The notes under the pieces are model-generated. The model worked only from the letters and a program-made list of their open reading frames with translations, ran no database searches and had not been told where the DNA came from. A program made the translations under genes and the position numbers. A DNA stretch of 12,535 bases from CAJYAN01 sp046484825 (GTDB taxonomy: Bacteria; Pseudomonadota; Gammaproteobacteria; UBA6429; Thiohalophilaceae): contig JAWOIE010000198.1 of the NCBI GenBank assembly GCA_046484825.1, positions 1 to 12,535 on the forward strand. Reading direction: 5' to 3'. Positions within the stretch are counted from its first letter, which is position 1, and each line of letters begins with the position of its first letter. Of this stretch, positions 1 through 6,332 are shown piece after piece.

Positions 1-1059
1 TTCACCCAGGCCGCGATAAGAAAACTTCAGCGGTGGAACGGTATAGCCCAGCGTCATCAGGGTCAGGATAGTCAGTACGGCAAAAGAGTCGGCACCGGTG
101 GTGGGCGTTGCCAGCAGCCATCCACTGGCAGCGATGAAGACCGCCATGGCGACGCCGAAACCGGCGCGCATCTCGCCCAGGCTCAGGCTGCCATCCACCA
201 GTACGCGGGAGCCGCCGTTGAAAGGTCCGGGGTGGTCATTATTTCGGTCGCTTTCCAAATCAAAATATTCGTTGCTGAACACCGTGGCCGCCTCCAGCGC
301 AAACAATGCCAGATAGCCGATCCAGAACAGGCTTACATTCATCCCGGAAGAAACGGCCAGAAGGGACCCGACCGCATACGCGATCCACGTCATGGGGTAA
401 AACTGCAGGCGCAGGGCACGCAACCATGCACCGAGTTTGAACCCCAGTTTGAACCCAAGGTGACGCACCGGCGTACGCGGGCCGGTGGCGAGACACCGGG
501 CACGTTTGCGGATCTGTTGCAGCCACGTGTAGCGCTGCGCGTCGCCTGACCCGTGCATGGGGCCAAACCGCGTGGTATGAACCGTCTTCACCCCGCAAAA
601 TCCCAGCGTGGCCCGCGCCATGGCACGGTGTCCGGGGGCGCCATAGATCCATCGATAAACAGGCCCGGGGGTGTCCATGGTCGTGACCAACTCGGCGGTT
701 TTCCCCGCCAACAGCGCATCCCAGCCACTCCCCCCGGGACGGTAGGCAAAGGCAAACCCCGGTGTCAAAACCCGATCGAGCAGCCCTTTCAGCCGGGCAG
801 GTAGGGTTCCCCACCAGGTGGGATAGATAAATACCAGGTGATCGGCCCAGGCGATGTCTTGCTGCGCCTGTTGCAGGTCCGGTTCCAGGGACTGCTCGGC
901 CGGATTGGCATCGCGGACATCCGGATCGAAGTCCAGCGCCGACACCGAAAGTGTCCGGTAAGACACCCCTGCGTCGTCGAGTCCAGCGCAAAATGCGTCG
1001 AATATCGCCGAGCCAAAGCTGGCCGGACGGGGATGCCCCAGGACCACCAGTACCTTCAC
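1..1059 (-). CDS. NAD(P)H:quinone reductase (flavodoxin-like) fused to UbiA-family prenyltransferase, partial at window edge
   Basis: Reading on the minus strand from a GTG at 1059, the frame stays open for 353 codons to the window edge, so the C-terminus is missing. Residues 1-200 look like a Flavodoxin_2/NQO1-type FMN fold: a beta1-loop VLVVLGHPRPAS near the start, a second loop with YPTWWGTLPARLKGLLDRV at 79-97, then GFAF and LVTTMDTPG. From about residue 218 the protein becomes hydrophobic and matches the UbiA superfamily: first polar motif NEYFDLESD (263-271), a variant of the metal-prenyl-diphosphate NDxxDxxxD motif, then GGSRVLVDGSLS and YTVPPLKFSYRGLGE (339-353), typical of MenA-like members. 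I infer a membrane enzyme coupling prenylation of an aromatic acceptor with quinone reduction; the substrate is unknown. The GTG lies 7 bases after the SRPBCC stop, preceded by weak AGAGA, which suggests translational coupling. No ATG alternative exists nearby in this frame. Domain calls are confident; the joint function is inferred. Confidence 0.82.
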   Translation of the reverse strand, partial: MKVLVVLGHPRPASFGSAIFDAFCAGLDDAGVSYRTLSVSALDFDPDVRDANPAEQSLEPDLQQAQQDIAWADHLVFIYPTWWGTLPARLKGLLDRVLTPGFAFAYRPGGSGWDALLAGKTAELVTTMDTPGPVYRWIYGAPGHRAMARATLGFCGVKTVHTTRFGPMHGSGDAQRYTWLQQIRKRARCLATGPRTPVRHLGFKLGFKLGAWLRALRLQFYPMTWIAYAVGSLLAVSSGMNVSLFWIGYLALFALEAATVFSNEYFDLESDRNNDHPGPFNGGSRVLVDGSLSLGEMRAGFGVAMAVFIAASGWLLATPTTGADSFAVLTILTLMTLGYTVPPLKFSYRGLGE

Positions 1060-1066
1060 TGTCAGC

Positions 1067-1576
1067 TCATTCTCTCTGGTGACCTTCGAGGCGTTGTTTC
1101 AACCCGATGCGCCCCTGCTCCATGATCTGCCGGTGGTTCCAGTAGAACAGCGAACGCGTCAACGGTGCCAGACGGCGCATCCAGGGTTTGGGACCATCCA
1201 CTTCAAAATCGAAGCGCACCTCCGTGCCTCCACCGACGTCAGTCAGACACCATCCGGCCCAACCAATCAACTCTCCGGTGACGCTGCCGGACAGACACTG
1301 CAAGGGGTCTTCCTTTTCGATAGCCATTTCGATCTTCAGGCGGTGCGGCAGGCGGCCGCGCCAGATAAAAAAGTAACGCGGGTCGGAATCAGCGCGTCCC
1401 GACGTCTTTGTTCGGGTGACCTTTTCGCAACCCGGCCACCATTGCGGCCAGTCCTGCGGGTTGGACAGCAAAGATCACACCGGTTCGATCGGCGTGTCGA
1501 TGTTCCAATGCGTGGTGAAGCAGTAGCTCCGGCTGGATACGGCCGGCTTAGCGGGGTGAGTATGCAGTGCTTCCAT
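1067..1576 (-). pseudogene. SRPBCC (START-like) family protein interrupted by in-frame TGA
   Basis: The minus-strand frame from ATG 1576 to the stop at 1067 would encode 169 residues. It starts MEALHTHPAKPAV and runs through FTTHWNIDTPIEPV, a typical SRPBCC N-terminal strand, before meeting TGA at 1477-1475 (codon 34). It then continues without a break as SLLSNPQDWPQWWPGC. Family members usually have tryptophan at the stop position (PxxxVWxLLsnPxxWPxWW), so TGG to TGA is the simplest explanation. The part after the stop (TTG 1471 onward, 134 residues) keeps the rest of the fold: a central strand pattern, WAGWCLTDVGGGTEVRFDFEV, and a C-terminal helix. SRPBCC proteins bind hydrophobic ligands in a deep cavity. 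Next to a prenyltransferase, a lipid or prenyl-aromatic ligand is plausible but inferred. It could be a true pseudogene, a sequencing error or a restart from TTG 1471. The stop 1607-1609 upstream bounds the frame. Confidence 0.75.
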
Positions 1577-1811
1577 AGCGGCGACTATCCGTCCCTGTTT
1601 CAACAGTCAGTATCAACTATAGTACAAAAAGTGGGCTACCTCAGGCACAGAGCCCGGTTTTCTTCCGATTACGTCGTTTTGAATTTCCTTCATTAAGTTC
1701 CGTTATTAATTACAAATAATTAATATCCGGTAAAATAGGCCGATATAAATACAGCGACTCTGTTTTGGTCAGGTGAAGAGGTGATGGGGCCAAATCAAGT
1801 AATATATAGTA

Positions 1812-1834
1812 ATAGGCGTTACCCTTTCGCCTAT
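1812..1834. repeat. Hairpin at the head of the first RAYT fragment
   Basis: ATAGGCG (1812-1818) and CGCCTAT (1828-1834) are exact reverse complements separated by 9 bases. The right arm runs into the ATG of the transposase fragment at 1833. Imperfect palindromes of this kind are what Y1/RAYT transposases recognise, so this may be a surviving element end. That role is inferred. Confidence 0.45.
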
Positions 1835-1952
1835 GTCTAGACCTCCGAGAATAGACCACCCTGGAGCCTGGTACCACGTGATGAATCGAGGTGCAGTGTG
1901 TCAGAATATATACAAAGTCAGAGGGAAGAAAATCGAAAATAAACTTTTTTGA
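1833..1952 (+). pseudogene. REP-associated tyrosine transposase (RAYT, Y1_Tnp) N-terminal fragment
   Basis: From ATG 1833 the frame gives MSRPPRIDHPGAWYHVMNRG, then stops after 39 residues. This is the hallmark N-terminus of RAYT/IS200-like Y1 transposases (M-x-RP-x-RI-x-x-PGA-x-YHV-x-NRG). The catalytic HUH motif and the tyrosine helix that should follow are absent. The sequence after residue 22 is AT-rich and no longer resembles the family, so the element was truncated by deletion or recombination. Confidence 0.75.
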
Positions 1953-1974
1953 TAAAAGTATTAACTTAATAAAA

Positions 1975-2006
1975 CTAGATTTGACCCCTTAGTAGTGACC
2001 CCTTAG
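1975..2006. repeat. Tandem GACCCCTTAG motif before second RAYT fragment
   Basis: GACCCCTTAG occurs twice (1983-1992 and 1997-2006), just before the ATG of the second transposase fragment. The opposite-strand form, CTAAGGGGTC, is the kind of motif commonly seen beside RAYT genes in gammaproteobacteria. A related CTAAGGGGCCAGGCT lies at 10119-10133. Its function as an element end is inferred. Confidence 0.4.
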
Positions 2007-2132
2007 ATGGCCAGGCTACACCGGAATGAATCTGCCGGTGTGTTATATCACATCACTTCCCGAGGCGATCGTCTGGAAGAAATTCACCTGGATATAAAAG
2101 AATCCCTGGCGCCTGATCTCTTTTTCGTTTAA
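2007..2132 (+). pseudogene. Second, distinct RAYT-type transposase N-terminal fragment
   Basis: From ATG 2007 the frame encodes 41 residues: MARLHRNESAGVLYHITSRG, then DRLEEIHLDIKESLAPDLFFV and a stop. This matches the start of Y1/RAYT transposases of the MARPLRIEFAGALYHVTSRGDR type. It differs from the fragment at 1833 (PGAWYHVMNRG), so it is not a duplication of it. Only the N-terminus survives; no HUH or catalytic tyrosine remains. The tail from about residue 26 is probably fused foreign sequence. Confidence 0.75.
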
Positions 2133-2172
2133 TCAAGTGGGCCAGGGTTTAACTACACAGAATCAGGGCACG

Positions 2173-2192
2173 GCCTGGCTGTTTCGCCAGGC
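2173..2192. terminator. Hairpin downstream of the DUF4168 gene
   Basis: GCCTGGC (2173-2179) and GCCAGGC (2186-2192) form a 7-bp stem with a 6-base loop, 15 bases past the stop of the minus-strand DUF4168 gene. Neither strand has a T-run after the stem, so it is not a textbook intrinsic terminator. It may act as a 3'-end stabiliser or a weak terminator. Confidence 0.4.
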
Positions 2193-2207
2193 GCTAAGCC
2201 CCGATGG

Positions 2208-2612
2208 TTACTTCTCCTGTTCGATAAGTTTTTCGACCTTGTCACGCAGTTGCGCGTCCTTGGTGAGTTCCTGAGCGATGGCGTTATACGTCGAGACCCC
2301 CAGTCCTGTTTCCTGCACGGCCTTTACCATGCGCTCATTGGCCTGCTTCTGGAGTTCCATGGCCTTTTCCTGATCCTGTACGCCCTGCAACTGGCTGGTG
2401 TAATCCTTCTGGATGTCGTCCAACTCTACCGAAGCCATTGCAAACATCTGCAGGGTCTTGTTATCAAAGTCCTGTGTAGTTGGGGCACTTTGCTGCGCGG
2501 CATCACCCTGGCCATAGGGTTGCGCCATGACCGGGGCGGCCAACAGGGCCAACAGGGCTGCAACGGCGGTGTACTTCAATGCTGGGTGAGTCGGTTTGGT
2601 AGTGGTTTGCAT
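2208..2612 (-). CDS. Exported DUF4168-domain protein, candidate effector of the adjacent two-component system
   Basis: The product has 134 residues. I chose the ATG at 2612 because GGAGG lies about 10 bases upstream; a longer frame from 2651 has no such site and would bury the signal peptide. Residues 1-30 form a clear Sec signal (positive start, then AVAALLALLAAP, cleavage likely after VMA). A short Gln/Pro-rich linker precedes a helical domain (about 48-134) with the DUF4168 pattern: an LQMFAMASVELDDIQKDY-type helix, QDQEKAMELQKQANERMV, then GLGVSTYNAIAQ and a charged C-terminal helix. DUF4168 proteins are small, mostly periplasmic, of unknown function. The gene is divergent from a kinase/sigma-54 regulator pair and has a strong -24/-12 promoter match. 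I infer that it is a direct target, acting as a periplasmic chaperone, buffer or feedback sensor. Confidence 0.88.
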   Translation of the reverse strand: MQTTTKPTHPALKYTAVAALLALLAAPVMAQPYGQGDAAQQSAPTTQDFDNKTLQMFAMASVELDDIQKDYTSQLQGVQDQEKAMELQKQANERMVKAVQETGLGVSTYNAIAQELTKDAQLRDKVEKLIEQEK

Positions 2613-2742
2613 AGATTCGTTACCTCCATCAAGTGATTGTTTCGAGAACAACGCAACAATCCATCACAATCCCTGCGTTGGCCGCCCACGAAACGTCAGT
2701 GGGGCGGACTGAGGACCAGATAGCGTGGTCACGTACAGTAGA

Positions 2743-2757
2743 GCAAGCAGCTTGCCA
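2743..2757 (-). promoter_or_regulatory. Sigma-54 (-24/-12) promoter of the DUF4168 gene
   Basis: On the minus strand 2757-2743 reads TGGCAAGCTGCTTGC. Against the consensus TGGCACG-N4-TTGC it matches 10 of 11 fixed positions, with GG and GC correctly 10 bases apart. The start would fall near 2731, giving a leader of about 119 bases to the ATG at 2612. The same bases contain a 6-1-6 palindrome (GCAAGC-A-GCTTGC), so a dimeric repressor site is the main alternative. The sigma-54-dependent regulator encoded next door favours the promoter reading. Confidence 0.68.
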
Positions 2758-2838
2758 ACCGACACCGAAAGTAGGAAATATGATTTATCTCATTGTTATC
2801 GCATGGAAAATTATGCAAAAACCGCCTCCTGTGCCGGG

Positions 2839-2868
2839 TTGAAGTACGCCGCAAACATGTGCAATTAT
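2839..2868 (+). promoter_or_regulatory. Weak sigma-70-like promoter for the kinase-regulator operon
   Basis: TTGAAG (2839-2844) and AATTAT (2863-2868), 18 bases apart, each match 4 of 6 consensus bases and would start transcription just before the kinase ATG at 2899. The -10 lies inside the inverted repeat at 2853-2879, so a bound regulator would block it (autorepression). The match is weak and other starts are possible. Confidence 0.25.
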
Positions 2869-2879
2869 GAGACATGTTT
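2853..2879. promoter_or_regulatory. Inverted repeat AAACATGT-N11-ACATGTTT, probable activator binding site
   Basis: The two 8-base arms (2853-2860 and 2872-2879) are perfect reverse complements, with centres 19 bases apart. The site is about 120-150 bases upstream of the predicted start of the DUF4168 transcript, the usual distance for an enhancer site of an NtrC-type activator. It is also only 20 bases before the kinase ATG. I infer binding by the response regulator encoded at 4364-5752. Binding by another dimeric regulator cannot be excluded. Confidence 0.5.
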
Positions 2880-2898
2880 AAAATATGAGAATTAAGCT

Positions 2899-4380
2899 AT
2901 GACCTTCTGGCCATTTGCACAGGGCCTCAGTCTGCGCTTATCCCTGCTGTTGTTCCTGGTGCTTCCCCTGATTGCGGCCCTGAGCCTGATCGGTTATCTC
3001 AGTCTGCAACGCCTGGAACGGGACACGGAACTGCGCATGCAGGAAGACATCGAGCTTATTGCGCGCACTTTGCGCGGCCCCGTGGAATATTCCCTGGAGC
3101 TGGGACGCGCAGGCAGTGTCGCCCAGGCCCTGGCCACCACCTTTCAGTTTGATCGGGTATATGGCGCCTATGTCTATGACGGGCAGGGCCGGCGCATCGC
3201 CGCCAGCGGTGCGCAGGCGCCCGCCCTGCGCGGGCGGCACCTGTCCGAGCTCGCTGCCGGTAGCGATCACATCAGCGAATACCAGGAGACCGCGGGTAAG
3301 CAGGTCTATTCCTATTTCGTGCCGCTCACCGATTCCATCGGGCGCAACACGGGCCTGTTGCAGGTCACGCGTGACGGCAGCGATATCAAGGACTACATCG
3401 CCGGCGTACAAATTCAGGCGCTCGCCTTGCTGGTCCTGCTCGCGCTGGTGCTGTTTGCGATCGTCGTGTATGGCCACCACCATGTCTTCGGGCGCAATCT
3501 GCGCCGGCTCGTGTCCAGCATGGCGCGTATCGGCGAAGGCGATACCACTCACCGTGCAGCGCTCACGGGTCCACGCGAGATACGCATGCTGGCGCAGGGG
3601 ATGAACGACATGCTCGATAACATCGAGCAATCGCGCGCACAACTGAACCAGCAACAGCGCCAGAAACGAGAGCTCGAACAACAGTTGCAGCAGTCGCAGA
3701 AAATGGCCGCGATCGGCCAGCTGGCGGCCGGTGTGGCGCACGAACTGGGCACGCCACTGAGCGTCGTGTCGGGCAAGGCCCAGCGCATGCTGCGCAAAGC
3801 AGAGCTGCCCGCGCCGGTCGCCGAGGTGTTCGGCGAAATCCGCGAGGCCGTGCAACGCATGGAACTTATTGTTCGCCAGCTGCTCGATTTCGGCCGCAGC
3901 AATCGTCTGCGCCTGCGACCGCATACCCTGGACAGCATTGCTGATTGCGCCCTGGCACATGTGCGCGATGAGGCGCAACACAAAGCTGTACAGGTGACCA
4001 CCGAAGGCCCAGGCGTCGCACCACGGATGCAGGCCGATGCCGTACGCATGGAGCAGGCATTGACCAACCTGCTGCGTAATGCCATTCAGGCGACGGGTCA
4101 GGGTGGGAATATTGCATTGCAATGGTTTGTGCAGGAGGACAGCGTGGGTTTCCAGGTCGCTGATGATGGCCCGGGTATACCAGGAGAACTGCGTAACCGT
4201 TTGTGCGAACCCTTCTTTACCACCAAGTCGGTGGGTGAAGGTACCGGACTCGGCCTGTCGGTCGTGCAATCAGTGGTGCGCGATCATGGCGGGCAACTCG
4301 AGATTGGCGAATCACAATCGGGTGGCGCGCTTTTTGTTATGAGGTTTCCCTTACAACACGGGTATGAAGATGGCGGCTGA
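2899..4380 (+). CDS. Membrane sensor histidine kinase (NtrB/ZraS-like)
   Basis: The product has 493 residues. TM1 (about 14-34) and TM2 (about 172-191) enclose a periplasmic domain of about 135 residues containing YGAYVYDGQGRRIAASG, which suggests a single Cache/PDC-like sensor fold. A HAMP region (about 192-245) leads into a Gln/Arg-rich coiled coil (about 245-268). The dimerisation helix KMAAIGQLAAGVAHELGTPL carries the phospho-acceptor His281. The ATPase domain shows the N box NLLRNAIQA (Asn394), DDGPGIP (422-428), the F box PFFTTK and GTGLGLS. It should autophosphorylate in response to an envelope signal and pass phosphate to the regulator whose start it overlaps by 17 bases. No strong ribosome site precedes ATG 2899, and no better start is visible. 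The ligand is unknown. The HELGTP motif and the NtrC-type partner place it in the NtrB/ZraS/AtoS class. Confidence 0.93.
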   Translation: MTFWPFAQGLSLRLSLLLFLVLPLIAALSLIGYLSLQRLERDTELRMQEDIELIARTLRGPVEYSLELGRAGSVAQALATTFQFDRVYGAYVYDGQGRRIAASGAQAPALRGRHLSELAAGSDHISEYQETAGKQVYSYFVPLTDSIGRNTGLLQVTRDGSDIKDYIAGVQIQALALLVLLALVLFAIVVYGHHHVFGRNLRRLVSSMARIGEGDTTHRAALTGPREIRMLAQGMNDMLDNIEQSRAQLNQQQRQKRELEQQLQQSQKMAAIGQLAAGVAHELGTPLSVVSGKAQRMLRKAELPAPVAEVFGEIREAVQRMELIVRQLLDFGRSNRLRLRPHTLDSIADCALAHVRDEAQHKAVQVTTEGPGVAPRMQADAVRMEQALTNLLRNAIQATGQGGNIALQWFVQEDSVGFQVADDGPGIPGELRNRLCEPFFTTKSVGEGTGLGLSVVQSVVRDHGGQLEIGESQSGGALFVMRFPLQHGYEDGG

Positions 4381-5752
4381 ACAAGGTGAAAATATTCTGG
4401 TAGTCGAGGATGACACCGCCCTGCGCAAGATGATCGTGGATGAATTTAGTGACGCGGGTTTCAGCGTGCACGGCGCCGCTGATGCGAACAGCGCCTGGCG
4501 GCAAGTACAGGCCTTGCCGCCGGATGTGGTGGTCAGTGATCTGCGCCTGCCCGGTCACGACGGCCTGTGGTTGCTCGAACAGGTGCGTGAACTCGCGTTA
4601 CCGCCCGGCTTTATCATTATGACGGCCTTCGGCACGGTGGCGCAGGCCGTTGAGGCACTCAAGCAGGGTGCGGACGATTTTCTTACCAAGCCGCTGGACC
4701 TCGATCATCTCCTGCTCAGTGTGCAACGCACGCTCGAGACCCGCCGGCTGCGCAAGGATGTGCAGCGCTTTCGCGCATTTCTCGGTAGCAATGATTTTCA
4801 CGGCATTATCGGTAACAGCCCGGTGATGAACACACTGTTTACCAATCTTAAGCAGGTCGCGCGCGCCAACGGCCCGGTATTGATCACCGGTGAGAGCGGT
4901 ACCGGCAAGGATCTTGTTGCACGCGCCGTACACCAGGAAAGCCCGCGCCGCGACGGGCCTTTCATCGCGGTTAACTGCGCCGCCATTCCCGCCGAGTTGC
5001 AGGAGAGCGAATTCTTTGGCCATGCCGCCGGCGCCTTCACCGGTGCCGGTGGCGCGCGCAAGGGACTGTTTGCCGAGGCCGCGGGCGGCAGCCTGTTCCT
5101 GGACGAGATCAGTGAAATGCCCGTCGAATTACAGGCCAAGATGTTGCGCATCCTGCAGGACGGGCGTGTCCGTCCGGTCGGACTCAACCGCGAGACGGCC
5201 ATCGACGTGCGCATTATCGCCGCCAGCAACCGCAACCTCGAAACCCTGGTGGCAGACGGTGAATTTCGCGAGGACCTGTATTTTCGCCTGGAGACCTTCG
5301 GCCTGCACGTGCCACCGCTGCGCGAGCGCGGTGACGATATCGACCTGCTGGCGGCGCGCTTTATCGATCAGATCAGTACGCAGATGGGGCGCAAGGTGCA
5401 GGGTATCAGCAGCGCCGCACTCGAACTGCTGCACGCCTACCCCTTCCCCGGCAACGTGCGTGAACTGCGCAATGCCATTGAGCGCGCCATCGCCTTCAGC
5501 AGCGGCAAGGAGATCGCGCCTGGCAGCCTGCCCGAGCGTATCCGCAAATACAAACGCGGTAATGGCCATGACGCATTATTCCCCGAGCTGGTAACGGATG
5601 GTGCATTGCCAACCCTGGATCACATGGCCAACCGCTATACGGCGTTTGTGCTCGAGCGCCTCGGCGGCAACAAGCGACAGGCAGCACAGGTGCTCGACAT
5701 CAGCCGCGCGACCCTGTATCGCCGCCTGGGTTTAAAAGGCGACACCACATGA
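4364..5752 (+). CDS. NtrC-family sigma-54-dependent response regulator
   Basis: The product has 462 residues in the three-domain NtrC layout. The receiver (1-125) has acidic Asp16/Asp17, phospho-acceptor Asp59 (SDLRLPG) and Lys109 (FLTKP). The AAA+ domain (about 150-385) has Walker A GESGTGKD (176-183), the sigma-54-contacting loop GAFTGA intact at 223-228, Walker B SLFLDEISEMP, and an arginine-finger region FREDLYFRL. The Fis-type helix-turn-helix is GNKRQAAQVLDISRATLYRRL (435-455). An intact GAFTGA means it should activate sigma-54 RNA polymerase. The start overlaps the kinase gene by 17 bases; ATG 4370 is an equally possible start. The best target visible here is the -24/-12 promoter of the divergent DUF4168 gene. 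Overall size and layout resemble ZraR/AtoC, but exact orthology cannot be fixed by eye. Confidence 0.93.
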   Translation: MKMAAEQGENILVVEDDTALRKMIVDEFSDAGFSVHGAADANSAWRQVQALPPDVVVSDLRLPGHDGLWLLEQVRELALPPGFIIMTAFGTVAQAVEALKQGADDFLTKPLDLDHLLLSVQRTLETRRLRKDVQRFRAFLGSNDFHGIIGNSPVMNTLFTNLKQVARANGPVLITGESGTGKDLVARAVHQESPRRDGPFIAVNCAAIPAELQESEFFGHAAGAFTGAGGARKGLFAEAAGGSLFLDEISEMPVELQAKMLRILQDGRVRPVGLNRETAIDVRIIAASNRNLETLVADGEFREDLYFRLETFGLHVPPLRERGDDIDLLAARFIDQISTQMGRKVQGISSAALELLHAYPFPGNVRELRNAIERAIAFSSGKEIAPGSLPERIRKYKRGNGHDALFPELVTDGALPTLDHMANRYTAFVLERLGGNKRQAAQVLDISRATLYRRLGLKGDTT

Positions 5753-6332
5753 ACAGCGCTAACCAAGGCATCCGCCGCATCGGTATCCGTGCCTAGGGCA
5801 TTACCCTCAACCAAAAGGGCCAGATACGATTGCAACAGGCGTAGCGCTTCTTTGGCAGAGATAGTATTGGTGCATCTGACCTGGTGTAATATCTGATGCT
5901 GAAATCCTGGGCGTGACGCTGATTTCTGTAAAGAATTTTCTGGGTTACCATGGAAGCACTTTGGTATAGATAATTACTGCCCGGTCTCTTAGATGTTTGC
6001 ACCGCTGAGGCGCATAAACAGCCTCAAAGGAAACGTTGCAGCCGACGTAAAAAAAGCGCAGCTGGCCACGAACGATAAAAGATCGCCTCTGGTAATAAGC
6101 AGACGCTAATATTTCGATTTATTTGACAATATTTGAGCGCTCTGTGATCCAGAGAAAATTACGATCGCTGCATAATCTTTTTCTTATTTCTCCAGCGAGG
6201 TATTCGAATCGCACAGGGACTCACCATCAACGATGGCTACGATCGGATTGATCAGCGTTTTTTTTCGCGCAGATTGCGTACAAAAGCGGTTCTGAAGAGT
6301 AGACTGTTGATTCTATTTAAGGGAGACCAGGT
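5753..6332. other. Gene-free 580-base stretch between the regulator and hflK
   Basis: No convincing coding region is seen. An ATG at 5749 overlapping the regulator stop opens a frame of only 15 codons. Minus-strand frames around 5793-6002 and 5635-5835 have no family resemblance and partly shadow the regulator gene. Base composition drops to AT-rich after about 5860. I found no -24/-12 match in it. A TTGACA at 6123-6128 has no matching -10 at 16-18 bases. A hairpin followed by eight T lies near its right end. Confidence 0.6.
6226..6265 (+). terminator. Possible intrinsic terminator (bulged hairpin plus eight T)
   Basis: ATCAACGAT (6226-6234) can pair with ATCGGATTGAT (6242-6252), leaving a two-base bulge. 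A run of eight T follows at 6258-6265 after five bases. If real, it ends transcription coming from the left (regulator read-through or a small RNA), about 70 bases before hflK. The bulge and spacer weaken the call. Confidence 0.3.

Noticed and set aside
260..991. 243-codon minus-strand frame, Arg/Gly/Cys-rich
   Set aside because: It is the same strand but another frame of the quinone reductase-UbiA fusion, whose recognisable motifs lie in the frame starting at 1059.
1079..1696. 205-codon plus-strand frame opposite the SRPBCC gene
   Set aside because: The SRPBCC motifs lie on the minus strand; this frame has no family resemblance and runs into AT-rich non-coding sequence.
2815..2830. Second -24/-12-like site on the minus strand (GGAGGCGG...TTTTTGC)
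   Set aside because: The GG to GC distance is 11 instead of 10 bases and the -24 half is poor.
2938..4269. 443-codon open frame on the minus strand opposite the kinase
   Set aside because: It lies wholly antisense to a clear histidine kinase, is rich in His/Gln/Ala as expected from a GC-rich shadow frame, and matches no family.
5749..5796. ATG overlapping the response regulator stop (ATGA), 15-codon frame
   Set aside because: It stops after 15 codons, and the frame beyond has further stops and no recognisable protein. It could be a gene remnant but cannot be supported.
5793..6002. 69-codon minus-strand frame in the gap before hflK
   Set aside because: Its composition is atypical, with no motif, no ribosome site and no plausible neighbour relation.
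6123..6151. TTGACA as a sigma-70 -35 for hflK or a small RNA
   Set aside because: No acceptable -10 is found at 16-18 bases, where GATCCA and neighbours lie.
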